38,093 nt of DNA from Chloroflexota bacterium. Its GTDB lineage: Bacteria > Chloroflexota > UBA6077 > JACCZL01. A model generated the notes under the pieces. The model had not been told where the DNA came from. It did not search any database and saw only the letters and a list, made by a program, of their open reading frames with translations. Location: positions 1 through 38,093 of the forward strand of contig JADZEM010000073.1 of the NCBI GenBank assembly GCA_020850535.1. The letters are read 5' to 3'. The translations under genes and the position numbers were made by a program. Positions 22,122 to 30,261 of this stretch are shown in pieces; positions within the stretch are counted from its first letter, which is position 1, and every line of letters starts with the position of its first letter.

Positions 22122-22187
22122 CGGAGGGCACGAACATCCTAGAATCCCGCCAGCGGTTGACCCATTTCGTGGTCCGGAGCGTGAGTC

Positions 22188-22595
22188 ATGCTTGACGGGT
22201 TCAAGAAGTTTCTCCTGCGCGGGAATGTCGTTGACCTTGCTGTCGCCGTCGTGATTGGCGCCGCGTTCAAAGAGATCGTGGACACGATGGTCAAGGGGCT
22301 GATCACGCCGTTGCTCGGCGTCTTCGGCGGCGTCCCGGACTTCTCGGCGCTGAGCTTCTCGATCAACAACAGCCGATTTCTCATCGGCGAGTTTATCAAC
22401 GCCATTGTCGCGTTCGTCATCCTGGCGGCGGTCATCTACTTCATCGTCGTGGTGCCGATGAACAGGGTGATGGCGAGGATGATGCCGAAGGAGCCGGAGC
22501 CACAGAAGACCCGGGAGTGCCCATACTGCCTGAGCAAGATCCCCGTCCTGGCGACACGCTGCGCCTTCTGCACCGCGGAGGTCGCGGCGGCCTGA
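22188..22595 (+). CDS. mscL: Large-conductance mechanosensitive channel with zinc-ribbon tail
   Basis: A 135-residue MscL, the pentameric membrane pore that opens under extreme tension and prevents lysis on osmotic downshock. The N-terminal helix FKKFLLRGNVVDLAVAVVIG, first pore helix and second helix (IVAFVILAAVIYFIVVVPMN) are standard. Instead of only the usual short charged cytoplasmic helix bundle, it ends in CPYCLSKIPVLATRCAFC (Cys111, 114, 125, 128), a four-cysteine zinc ribbon or rubredoxin-like knuckle. Five copies would hang below the pore. It is monocistronic, with a strong terminator-like palindrome after the stop. Confidence 0.95.
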   Translation: MLDGFKKFLLRGNVVDLAVAVVIGAAFKEIVDTMVKGLITPLLGVFGGVPDFSALSFSINNSRFLIGEFINAIVAFVILAAVIYFIVVVPMNRVMARMMPKEPEPQKTRECPYCLSKIPVLATRCAFCTAEVAAA

Positions 22596-22618
22596 CCGGT
22601 CACCAGGAAGAAGCTGAG

Positions 22619-22646
22619 CGGCCCGGGCCAGCGCTGGCCCGGGCCG
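22619..22646. terminator. Bidirectional hairpin between mscL and the Gfo/Idh gene
   Basis: A 28-base perfect palindrome: CGGCCCGGGCCAGC followed directly by its reverse complement. It lies 24 bases after the mscL stop and 67 bases past the stop of the convergent oxidoreductase gene, followed by TCTT. With an almost wholly G-C stem it would fold in either transcript, so it probably ends both. Confidence 0.7.
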
Positions 22647-22712
22647 TCTTCAGGTGCGCGTGCCGACAGCCTGCCAGGGCGTGCGCCGCCCACGGGTCCG
22701 TCCGTAGCCGCC

Positions 22713-23816
22713 TCAGCCGCCGCCCGAGCGCAGCTCGTGCAGCAGTGTCAGGTAGGCGGCGCGGTCCAGCGGCAACGGGACGGGGATGTCCCGCCGAGCC
22801 GACAGGGTGATGGCGTTCGCCAGCTCCAGCGACAACCGTCCCTGCCGTCCGTCTGCCGCCAGCGGCGTGCCGTGCAGGATGGCGCTGTGGAGATCGCGGT
22901 AGACCGCCGCGTGATCGGCCTCGCCGGGCGGCAGGCTGACCGGCAGCGGGTGGGCCGGGGGGCTGCTCCAGAGGATCTCCGTCTCGCGGATGTGCAGGCG
23001 CACATCCCGCTCGAACGTCTCGGCCTCCAGGCTGCCGGGCCGGATCGTCAGCCGGCCGCCGGTTCCGAGGATCTCGATACGGTCGCCCAGGTCGGCCTCG
23101 GCGGTGCTCACGTGGACCGTCCCGAGCGCGCCGCTCTCCCAGGCCAGCATGGCGTGGGCGGTATCCTCGGCCTGGATCGGCTGGAGGCGTGTGCGCGTCC
23201 AGGCCACCACCCGGCTCGGCGGGCCGGCGAGGTAGCAGGCCAGATCGAGGTTGTGCGGGGCCTGGTTCATCAGCACGCCGCCGCCCTCGCCTTTCCAGGT
23301 GCCGCGCCAGGGAGTCTGGCGGTAGTAGCGCTCGGCGCGGGTCCAGCAGGCGACCACGTCCACCCGCTGCAACTGCCCGAGCCGGCCCTCGTCGATCAGC
23401 CGTTTTGCTGCCACCACCTCCGGCCGGTGCCGAAACTGGAGGCTGACGGCCAGCAGCTGTCCCGTCCGCTCGGCCGCCGCAATCATCCGGTCGGCCTCAC
23501 CGGCGTGGACGGCCATCGGCTTCTCGCAGAGGACGTGGCAGCCGGCCTCCAGCGCCCGCACGGCAATATCGGCGTGGAACGGGTGCGGTGTCATGATGAC
23601 GACGACGTCCGGGCGCGTCTGCTCGATCGTCGTCACGGCGTCTGGGAAGGCCGGGCAGCCAAACTCCTCGGCGCGCGTCTCGGCGGCGGCGTGGTTCACG
23701 TCCGTCACGCCCACGATCTGGGTGGTGGGCAGCCCGAACGCGGACCGGTGCATCCCGAGGACGGCTGCGCCCACCCCGACGATGGCGTGGCGCAGCGGAC
23801 GATCAGACGTGCTCAT
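22713..23816 (-). CDS. Gfo/Idh/MocA family oxidoreductase
   Basis: A 367-residue NAD(P)-dependent sugar or inositol-type dehydrogenase. The N-terminal Rossmann fold has GVGAAVLGMH and the family motif CEKPMAVHAGEADRMI with the catalytic-site lysine; the C-terminal alpha/beta sheet domain includes GGGVLMNQAPHNLDLACYL, with the conserved histidine of the active site. ATG 23816 is preferred because GAGGAG lies just upstream. It is divergent from a zinc alcohol dehydrogenase with about 107 bp between them, which suggests shared control of one carbohydrate pathway. The exact substrate is unknown. Confidence 0.92.
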   Translation of the reverse strand: MSTSDRPLRHAIVGVGAAVLGMHRSAFGLPTTQIVGVTDVNHAAAETRAEEFGCPAFPDAVTTIEQTRPDVVVIMTPHPFHADIAVRALEAGCHVLCEKPMAVHAGEADRMIAAAERTGQLLAVSLQFRHRPEVVAAKRLIDEGRLGQLQRVDVVACWTRAERYYRQTPWRGTWKGEGGGVLMNQAPHNLDLACYLAGPPSRVVAWTRTRLQPIQAEDTAHAMLAWESGALGTVHVSTAEADLGDRIEILGTGGRLTIRPGSLEAETFERDVRLHIRETEILWSSPPAHPLPVSLPPGEADHAAVYRDLHSAILHGTPLAADGRQGRLSLELANAITLSARRDIPVPLPLDRAAYLTLLHELRSGGG

Positions 23817-23923
23817 GGGCCGGCTCCTCAACGTGTCGCTGGACATGATGGCCGCCAACCGAGTTGAATACCAGGGCGCACGGCGCGACGCTGGCGCCGC
23901 TGTTGCTGGCAGGGAGGATCCTC

Positions 23924-25036
23924 ATGGCGAAGACTGGCCTGGCTGCCGTGATGCCGGGTTTCGGCCAGGAATTCGAGATTCGCGAGTATCCGGTCGTCGA
24001 TCCGTGGCCGGGCGCGATCCGCATCAAGATCTCGGTGGCGAACGTCTGCGGCTCAGACATTCACACCTGGCAGGGCGACAACGCCGCCCGCTACCGCACC
24101 CTGGAATACCCGATGATCCCCGGACACGAGATGATGGGTGTGGTCGATGCGCTCGGCGAAGGGGTGACCACAGACAGCAACGGCGAGCCGCTCAGGATCG
24201 GCGACCGCGTGGTGTACGGGTACACCTTCCCGTGCCGGAGCTGCGCCTACTGCCTGACCGGCCGCACCACCTACTGCACCAACAAGGGCCCCAATCGGAA
24301 GCACAGCGCGGACGTAGCGCCGCACTTCCAGGGCGCCTTCGGCCAGTACTTCTTCCTCTATCCGAACCACTTCCTCTACAAGTGCCCAGACGAGATCCCG
24401 GACGCCACCGCCGCCACGCTCAACTGCGCGATGTCCCAGGTGATCTACGCGCTGGAAGAGGCGCAGCTTGGCCTGGGCGACACGGTCGTCGTGCAGGGCG
24501 CCGGCGGTCTGGGCCTGTTCGCCACGGCGATTGCCCGCGAGCGCGGCGCGAAGAAGATCATCGTGATCGACGGCGTGCCCGAGCGGCTGGAGCTGGCCGA
24601 GTCGTTCGGCGCGCACGAGCTGATCGACCTGCGCGAGCTGCCAGACTCGGAGCAGCGCATCAAGCGGGTCTGGGAGCTGACCGGTGGCGTCGGCGCGGAG
24701 ATCGCCTGCGACTTCGTGGGCTTCCCGGCCGTGATGCTCGAAGGGCTCCAGATGCTCGGGAACGGCGGGCGCTACCTGGAGGTCGGCAACATCAACCAGG
24801 GGCTCACCTGCGAGTTCGAGCCGAACCTGCTGGTGCGCCGGCACCTGCGGATCATCGGGATGCTCCAGTACGAGCCGCGCCACCTGAAGCAGGCGGTGGA
24901 CTTCGTCTCGGCGACGCAGGGCAAGTACCCGTACCACAAGCTGATGGCCTACGAGTTCCCGCTGACGGACATCAACCGGGCGTTCAAGGAGCAGGTGACG
25001 GGGAAGATCCCGCGCGCGGCACTGCGGGCCTGGTAA
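23924..25036 (+). CDS. Zinc-dependent alcohol dehydrogenase (MDR family)
   Basis: A 370-residue medium-chain dehydrogenase. Catalytic zinc residues Cys42 and His68-Glu69 appear in NVCGSDIHTW and IPGHEMMG; the structural zinc site is complete with Cys104, Cys107, Cys110 and Cys118. The cofactor loop is GAGGLGLFATAIA. A roughly 15-residue insertion with KGPNRKHSADVAPHF follows the structural-zinc loop. ATG 23924 has GGGAGG upstream. An aldo/keto reductase follows on the same strand 26 bases later. A sugar or polyol substrate is likely from context, but not provable from sequence. Confidence 0.92.
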   Translation: MAKTGLAAVMPGFGQEFEIREYPVVDPWPGAIRIKISVANVCGSDIHTWQGDNAARYRTLEYPMIPGHEMMGVVDALGEGVTTDSNGEPLRIGDRVVYGYTFPCRSCAYCLTGRTTYCTNKGPNRKHSADVAPHFQGAFGQYFFLYPNHFLYKCPDEIPDATAATLNCAMSQVIYALEEAQLGLGDTVVVQGAGGLGLFATAIARERGAKKIIVIDGVPERLELAESFGAHELIDLRELPDSEQRIKRVWELTGGVGAEIACDFVGFPAVMLEGLQMLGNGGRYLEVGNINQGLTCEFEPNLLVRRHLRIIGMLQYEPRHLKQAVDFVSATQGKYPYHKLMAYEFPLTDINRAFKEQVTGKIPRAALRAW

Positions 25037-25062
25037 ACCGACCCTCTCGGAGCAGACAGCAC

Positions 25063-25998
25063 ATGGAGCTACGACGACTGGGCAACTCGGGCCTGAAGGT
25101 CTCGGCCATCGGGCTGGGTGGCAACACGCTGGGCGGCACCGCCGACACCGAGACGGCCACCGCCATCATCCACAAGGCGCTCGACCTCGGCATCACCTTC
25201 ATCGACACGGCCAACTCGTACACGAACACCCGCTCGGAGGAGATCCTCGGGACGGCCCTGCTGGGCCGTCGCCAGGAAGTCGTCCTGGCGACGAAGTGCG
25301 GCTGGCCGTATGCCTCCGGGAACCCGTACGAGGGCGGCCTCTCGCGTCGCTGGATCATGCAGTCCATCGACGACTCGCTGCGCCGCCTCAAGACGGATTA
25401 CGTCGATCTCTACCAGGCCCACCGCCCCGACGCCGACACGCCGCTCGACGAGACGCTCCGCGCCTTCGACGACATCGTGCGGGCCGGCAAGGCGCGCTAC
25501 ATCGGCTGCTCCAACTATCAGGCCTGGGAGCTGGCGCAGGCCGTCGGGATGCAGACGGCGGGCCATCTGACGCCCTGGGCCTCGGCCCAGAACCGCTGGA
25601 ACCTGCTCGACGGCCTGGACGATCCGACGCTCATCCCGGCCAGCCGCCGGCTGGGCGTCGGGATCATCCCATACACTCCGCTGGCGTCCGGCGTGCTGAC
25701 CGGCAAGTACCAGCGCGGCGTCACGCCGCCGGCGGGCACCCGGGCCGGCGACATGCCGATGATCCGCCAGCGGATGACCGACGCCCGGTTGGAGGCTGTC
25801 GAGCGGCTGGCACCCTGGGCCGAGGCGCGGGGCCGGTCCACCACCGATCTCGCCATCGCCTGGCTGCTGGCGTTCCCCGAAGTCTCGACGGTCATCGTCG
25901 GAGCGCGCTCACCGGAGCAGCTTGCGCTGAACGCACAGGCGCAGGACTGGGTGCTGACCCCCGAGGAGCGCGACGCGGTCGCCGCCCTCGCCACCTGA
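25063..25998 (+). CDS. Aldo/keto reductase
   Basis: A 311-residue TIM-barrel NADPH-dependent oxidoreductase of the YghZ/Kv-beta-like group. It opens with MELRRLGNSGLKVSAIGLG and carries the catalytic tetrad: Asp in FIDTANSYTN, Tyr in the same stretch, Lys in LATKCGW and His in YQAHRPD. The C-terminal cofactor segment VIVGARSPEQLALNA is present. ATG 25063 is used; the frame stays open far upstream through the dehydrogenase gene, which is an artefact of GC content. It is probably cotranscribed with the zinc dehydrogenase upstream. Confidence 0.94.
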   Translation: MELRRLGNSGLKVSAIGLGGNTLGGTADTETATAIIHKALDLGITFIDTANSYTNTRSEEILGTALLGRRQEVVLATKCGWPYASGNPYEGGLSRRWIMQSIDDSLRRLKTDYVDLYQAHRPDADTPLDETLRAFDDIVRAGKARYIGCSNYQAWELAQAVGMQTAGHLTPWASAQNRWNLLDGLDDPTLIPASRRLGVGIIPYTPLASGVLTGKYQRGVTPPAGTRAGDMPMIRQRMTDARLEAVERLAPWAEARGRSTTDLAIAWLLAFPEVSTVIVGARSPEQLALNAQAQDWVLTPEERDAVAALAT

Positions 25999-26392
25999 GG
26001 GTTGCCGGGGACAGGGAGCAGGCCAGCGACCTGTCAGTCGTAAACGATCGGCCTGGGTCGCTGCCGACGCTTCTCCGTCATCCCGAGCGATGTGACGAAG
26101 GAGCCAGGGCACTTGCATGTTCGTTGGTGTTCCCGAAACGCCGTCAAACGAGCGGTCGGGGCTTGAAAGCCCCGACGAGGCTGCACGACGAGACCAGCAG
26201 GCAATCGCCCTGACGAGGGAGCGAAGTCGAGGGATCCTCCCCGGCGGACCGAGTAGAGACTTCAGGAAGATCCCTTCCACTCCGCTCGTCCCTCGCTACG
26301 GTCGGGATGACGACCAGTGAGTACTGCGTGACCCGGCGACTGACATCTGACGAGCGACGAGCCTCCGTAACCTGTCACCAATCTCCTGTGAC
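25999..26392. other. Repeat-filled intergenic region, no gene
   Basis: Nearly 400 bp without a credible gene between the convergent AKR and RpiB genes. It contains an outer inverted repeat (CGTCATCCCGA at 26076-26086 against TCGGGATGACG at 26302-26312) that encloses a palindromic element, copy C. Inside the outer arms are GAGGGATCC/CCCTCGCT-type motifs seen in dispersed repeats of many bacteria. The last 70 bases hold nothing I can name. Confidence 0.55.
26105..26212 (-). mobile_element. Collapsed 108-bp palindromic element, copy C
   Basis: Bounded by CAGGGCACTTGCATG and CAGGCAATCGCCCTG, the same terminal repeats as the 217-bp copies. Its left part matches the right end of the copy at 37841 read in reverse (TTCGTTGGTGTTCCCGAA, then GTCGGGG), and its right part matches that copy's left end (GCACGACGAGACC). 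The central section between the two inner hairpins is missing, leaving one perfect hairpin at 26155-26176. An imperfect 10-bp direct repeat ACGA(A/G)GGAGC flanks it exactly (26095-26104 and 26213-26222), like a target-site duplication. It encodes nothing, so any movement would need a transposase in trans. Confidence 0.65.
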
Positions 26393-26854
26393 CTACTGTG
26401 CCAGCTCGGCGGCGGCGTCCTGCTCCATCTGCGCCAGCTTTCGTACCCGCCGCCGGAAGTGCTCCTCCGTCGAGAACTCCGCGCCCAGGTACGTCCTCAA
26501 GAGGTCGAGCGCCAGCTTGTCTCCGACGATCTGCGCGCCCAGGCAGAGCACGTTGGCGTCGTCGTGCTCCACGCACTGGTGCGCCGAGTAGACGTCGTGG
26601 CACAACGCCGCCCGGATGCCTGGCAGCTTGTTCGCCGCCATCGCCGCGCCGATACCCGTGCCGCAGACCATAATGCCCCGGTCGGCCTTGCCGGTCCGGA
26701 CCGGGTCGCAGACCTGCCGGGCCACGTCCGGGAAATCGACCGGCTCGCCATGGGTGCCCACGTCCTCGACCTCGTGGCCCCAGGAGCGCAGCGCATCCAC
26801 CACCGGACCTTTGAGCGGCAGACCGGCCAGGTCCGCCCCCACCATGATCTTCAT
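26393..26854 (-). CDS. rpiB: RpiB/LacA/LacB family sugar-phosphate isomerase
   Basis: A 153-residue isomerase interconverting ribose 5-phosphate and ribulose 5-phosphate or a related aldose/ketose phosphate pair. The catalytic cysteine lies in GIMVCGTGIGAAMAANK; the GIRAALCHDVYSA segment and the NVLCLGAQIVG strand are standard. In the first loop the common DHAG becomes DLAG, so the usual histidine there is Leu, which may signal a different sugar phosphate. ATG 26854 is preceded by AAGGGAC; the longer frame adds unrelated residues. It points toward the AKR gene, completing a sugar-catabolic neighbourhood. Confidence 0.9.
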   Translation of the reverse strand: MKIMVGADLAGLPLKGPVVDALRSWGHEVEDVGTHGEPVDFPDVARQVCDPVRTGKADRGIMVCGTGIGAAMAANKLPGIRAALCHDVYSAHQCVEHDDANVLCLGAQIVGDKLALDLLRTYLGAEFSTEEHFRRRVRKLAQMEQDAAAELAQ

Positions 26855-27101
26855 TGTCGTGTCCCTTCTGCCCGCGGCGCCGTGCGACACGGGGCGGCGT
26901 GCTCCGCCGAGCGGCACCGCCGGCCCGATCCGGAGCCGCGTGCGACACCGCCGGCCGCTGGTGCGGTTCTTGCCTCGCGTCGTCGACGCGCACCGGTGGT
27001 AGGGGTACCATGGTCGCCGGCTGATCCGCCAGCGCGGGCGGCTCGTACATCCTGCGTTACCCTGCGTGATCTGAGCCAGCGGCTCGGAAGAGGTGTGCGC
27101 T

Positions 27102-28679
27102 ATGCGGCGTCTGGTCGGGAAGCAGGCACGGATGGGTGTGCTGTGGATTGTGGCGGCGTTGCTGCCGCTCCTGGCCGGGCTGGGCGGCCCCGGCGACGGG
27201 CTGGCGACGGTCGCGGCTGCCCCACTGGCCGCGCCAGACAACTCCATCACGCTCGTCCCGTTCCTGAGCGGCCTCAGCAGCCCGATCTTTCTGACCCACG
27301 CGAATGACGCCACCGGCCGCCTGTTCGTGGTGGAGCAGGGCGGCCAAATCAAGGTGGTGGCGAACGGCGTGGTGCAGCCGACGCCGTTCCTCGATCTCTC
27401 ATCGCTCGTGGTCGCGGGCGGCGAGCAAGGGCTGCTCGGCCTTGCGTTTCACCCGCGGTATCCGATCAACGGCCGCTTCTTCGTCTTCTACACGGCCAAG
27501 CCGCCGCCGGGGGCGGGCAACAACACGGTGGTCGAGTACCGCGTGTCCTCAGGCAATCCGAACATCGCCGATCCGTCGCCGGTCCGCACGCTGCTGTCCA
27601 TCGCCGACCGCTACACCAACCACAACGGCGGCATGCTGGCGTTCGGCCAGGACGGCTACCTCTACATCGGCACTGGCGACGAGGGGAGCGGTGGGGATCC
27701 CGAAGAGAACGCCCAGAACCTCAACTCGCTGTTCGGCAAGCTGCTCCGGGTGGACGTGGACAACGGCGGCAATCCGTTCCCACCCGGCTTCACCTACGCC
27801 ATCCCCCCAGGCAACCCGTTCGCGGGGCAGGCGGGCGTCCGCCCGGAGATCTGGGCCTACGGCTTTCGCAATCCGTGGCGCTGGAGCTTCGACCGGGTGA
27901 CCGGCGATCTGCTGATCGGGGATGTCGGGCAGGGCGTTTGGGAGGAAGTAGACGTCATCCCGCGCGGACAGGGCGGCGGCAATTACGGCTGGGACGACCG
28001 CGAGGGCGCACACTGCTACGAGCCGTCCACAGGCTGCCTGACGGCCAACCGCATCGACCCGATCCTTGAGTACAGCCACGCCGCCAACGCTGGCCCCTGC
28101 GCGTCGATCACCGGCGGCTACCGCTATCGTGGCTCGGCCTATCCCGCGCTGGCCGGCGCCTACTTCTACGCCGACTACTGCACCGGCCGCATCTGGAAGG
28201 GCCTCTCTTTCGGCGGCGGCTGGACGGCCGTCGAAGCGCTCGACACCACACACAACATCAGCTCGTTCGGGGAGGACCAGGCCGGCGAGCTGTACGTCCT
28301 TACGGCCGGCGGCTCCGTCTTTCGGCTCACACCGGCCGGCCAGCCGTCCTGCGCCCCCCGTCCCCGCGTGACGCTCCAGTCCGTGCAGACGGCCCCCGGC
28401 ACGCTGACCGTGACCCTGTCAGCCACCAACAACACCAGCATCGCCAACAACACGCTGCAAGCGGTCGAGGTGTTCAGGCTGGCCAACGCCTCGGCGAGCC
28501 TGGGCAGCCAGTCGAACCAGACCGCCCCGTTCACCGTGACGCTGCCCGGCGGCACGACCTCCACCCAGCTGGTGGTGAGACGGGTCCAGGCCGGGCAGGC
28601 ATTCACCGCCAACCTGCGGGTAACCGATGGCTGCGGCCCCTGGACGACATTCGTCGGCGGCGGCCCGAACGTGCCGTAG
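27102..28679 (+). CDS. Secreted PQQ-type sugar dehydrogenase
   Basis: A 525-residue exported six-bladed beta-propeller of the soluble glucose/sorbosone/aldose dehydrogenase family, which oxidises sugars with pyrroloquinoline quinone. A signal peptide covers about 1-45 (MGVLWIVAALLPLLAGLGG core). The propeller shows FVVEQGGQIKVV, GEQGLLGLAFHP, the catalytic-His segment NHNGGMLAFGQDGYLYIGTGD, LRVDVD, YGFRNPWRWSFD and NYGWDDREG. A beta-rich C-terminal domain of roughly 110 residues is added. ATG 27102 follows GGAAGAGG; a GTG at 27093 is also in frame. No pqq biosynthesis genes are in view, so the cofactor would have to come from elsewhere. Confidence 0.9.
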   Translation: MRRLVGKQARMGVLWIVAALLPLLAGLGGPGDGLATVAAAPLAAPDNSITLVPFLSGLSSPIFLTHANDATGRLFVVEQGGQIKVVANGVVQPTPFLDLSSLVVAGGEQGLLGLAFHPRYPINGRFFVFYTAKPPPGAGNNTVVEYRVSSGNPNIADPSPVRTLLSIADRYTNHNGGMLAFGQDGYLYIGTGDEGSGGDPEENAQNLNSLFGKLLRVDVDNGGNPFPPGFTYAIPPGNPFAGQAGVRPEIWAYGFRNPWRWSFDRVTGDLLIGDVGQGVWEEVDVIPRGQGGGNYGWDDREGAHCYEPSTGCLTANRIDPILEYSHAANAGPCASITGGYRYRGSAYPALAGAYFYADYCTGRIWKGLSFGGGWTAVEALDTTHNISSFGEDQAGELYVLTAGGSVFRLTPAGQPSCAPRPRVTLQSVQTAPGTLTVTLSATNNTSIANNTLQAVEVFRLANASASLGSQSNQTAPFTVTLPGGTTSTQLVVRRVQAGQAFTANLRVTDGCGPWTTFVGGGPNVP

Positions 28680-28701
28680 GCGCGCGTCGGTGGGGCACCG
28701 G

Positions 28702-28734
28702 GCGGCGAAATGTTCCATGGGGAACATCTCGCCG
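28702..28734 (+). terminator. Long hairpin after the PQQ dehydrogenase gene
   Basis: GCGGCGAAATGTTCC and GGAACATCTCGCCGC pair over 15 positions with one mismatch around an ATGG loop, 22 bases past the stop. A U-run is absent, so this is terminator-like or an RNA-stability hairpin. The centre TGTTCC-ATGG-GGAACA could also bind a dimeric regulator of the following gene. Confidence 0.5.
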
Positions 28735-28845
28735 CTCAATCTGGCCGGCCACGCCCCTCCGCCGACCATACTACCCTGGTGGACGCGCGTGCCTGTCGCG
28801 CCGTCGCGGCGGCGTCCCGAGCGTGTGTCCAATCTGGGAGGAGCT

Positions 28846-29769
28846 GTGGTAGCCTCACAGGGACAGTGGGCAGCGGCCGGGGCCATCGTGGGCCGCTGGA
28901 TGTTGGTGCTTATCGCCGCCGTCGTGCTGGTTGCTGCCAGCCTCGGGGGAGGCGTGGCACGTCCGGCCTGGGCCGACAGCACACCGCTGCGGCAGGTGGA
29001 CTGGTCGGCGGTGCTCGCCAACGACCCTGCGATCACCGTCGATCCCACGGCGTTCCGCCCGCCGGGCGAGTCGGGGCCGTACATCCAGGTCGCCGGGGGC
29101 GGCCTGCGCGGCGATCAGCTCGAAGGGTACGCGCTGATCCAGAGCGTCGAGTACGCTGACCTGGACGGCGACGGCGCAGAGGAAGCCATTGTTCCGATCT
29201 TCTCAGGGGGTACGGCCGGCTTACTGGGGCTGCTGCTCTACCGCGAGGCGACGCCCGCGCCAAAGCTCCTGGTGATCGAGACCGGCTACAAGCTCGGGTT
29301 CACCATCGAGGGCCGGCGGCTGGTGATCCAGCGCCCGAACTACGTCGGCTTCGAGCCGAACTGCTGCCCCTCCTCGACGACCAGCACGACGACCGTCCTC
29401 GAAGGCGAGCGGCTGGTCGTCGTGGCCACCGAGACGACGCCGAACGACGTGCAGGAGGCGACCGTCTGGGCCTTCTACAATGCCCTCGACGCCGGCCAGT
29501 ATGAGGAGGCCTACGCCTTCTACAGCCCGTCGTTCCAGTCGGCCAACCCGTTCGACCGCTGGAAGGCCGGCTATGCCACCACTCAGCACATCGAGGTGCA
29601 GACCTCGCCAGGAGCTGCGCCGACCGAGGTGCTGATCGTGCTGACGGCGACGGATGCCCGGCCCGGCGGCGGCTCGGTCACGCGGCGCTTCCGGGGGGCC
29701 TGGACGCTGGTCTGGAGCGGTGACCAGAAGCGCTGGCTGCTGGATCGCGCGCGCATCGAAGCGATCTGA
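28846..29769 (+). CDS. Exported hypothetical protein
   Basis: A 307-residue predicted secreted protein. A signal peptide (about 1-45) has the core MLVLIAAVVLVAASLGGG and a likely cleavage after AWA. Residues about 85-190 resemble an FG-GAP/VCBS-like blade with the acidic motif YADLDGDGAEEAIVP, a possible calcium site. The C-terminal 110 residues (ATVWAFYNALDAGQYEEAYA, then FYSPSFQ) look like an NTF2-like/SnoaL alpha-beta cone domain. A Cys-Cys pair lies at GFEPNCCPSS. I do not recognise a named family. The GTG at 28846 has GGGAGG six bases upstream. It follows the PQQ dehydrogenase gene but is separated by a strong hairpin. Confidence 0.78.
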   Translation: MVASQGQWAAAGAIVGRWMLVLIAAVVLVAASLGGGVARPAWADSTPLRQVDWSAVLANDPAITVDPTAFRPPGESGPYIQVAGGGLRGDQLEGYALIQSVEYADLDGDGAEEAIVPIFSGGTAGLLGLLLYREATPAPKLLVIETGYKLGFTIEGRRLVIQRPNYVGFEPNCCPSSTTSTTTVLEGERLVVVATETTPNDVQEATVWAFYNALDAGQYEEAYAFYSPSFQSANPFDRWKAGYATTQHIEVQTSPGAAPTEVLIVLTATDARPGGGSVTRRFRGAWTLVWSGDQKRWLLDRARIEAI

Positions 29770-29962
29770 GCCCGGGCCGCACAGCAGGGGCGTGTTCGGC
29801 CGTACGCATCCCGCGCCATGCCTGTTGGCACCCGAACATCCCGCGCGTCGTGCGGGCGGCAGTCCCGATGATCCACTCCGCTGTAGCCTACGTACCAGAG
29901 ACAGCACTGGCACGCGACGGGCGGCAACGCAGCCGTCCGCACCAGGGGAGAGGGGATCAACG

Positions 29963-30178
29963 ATGGACCCGACGGCGAGCATCCTGTCGATCTACCCGGC
30001 TGCGTGGGCGGCGCTGTTTCAGGGACTGGCTGAGGGGCTGGTGTTCGGCCTGGTGGTGATAGCGTCGCTGGCGCTGCTGACGGCGGTGCTGGCCGTCAGC
30101 CTGAGCGGCCTCGGGGCCGCGGCCCGAGGGGCGGCGCAGTTGCCATCGCTGTCCGGCTCACCATCCGAGAGCGTGTAA
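29963..30178 (+). CDS. Small single-span membrane protein
   Basis: A 71-residue protein of unknown function. The first 25 residues are amphipathic (MDPTASILSIYPAAWAALFQ), then GLVFGLVVIASLALLTAVLA forms one strong membrane helix, followed by a short Ser/Ala/Gly tail. ATG 29963 sits behind GGGGAGAGGGG at good spacing, the main reason to believe it. It is the last plus-strand gene before a bidirectional hairpin. Confidence 0.6.
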   Translation: MDPTASILSIYPAAWAALFQGLAEGLVFGLVVIASLALLTAVLAVSLSGLGAAARGAAQLPSLSGSPSESV

Positions 30179-30199
30179 CGAAGCACTCCCATACAATGG

Positions 30200-30229
30200 C
30201 CCTCACCCCCTGGAGTCGGGGGGTGAGGG
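30200..30229. terminator. Bidirectional hairpin between convergent genes
   Basis: CCCTCACCCCC (30200-30210) pairs perfectly with GGGGGTGAGGG (30219-30229), an 11-bp stem with an 8-base loop. It lies 22 bases after the small membrane-protein stop and just beyond the VOC gene stop on the other strand. It likely ends both transcripts. The same CCCTCACCCCC text appears near 17850. Confidence 0.65.
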
Positions 30230-30261
30230 TCTCCCAACTACGGCCGCCGGGGCGTGACTGC

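Noticed and set aside
23593-25998. An 801-codon plus-strand open frame ending with the aldo/keto reductase
   Set aside because: Only the part from 25063 has family character; the upstream part runs antisense to the Gfo/Idh gene and out of frame through the zinc dehydrogenase.
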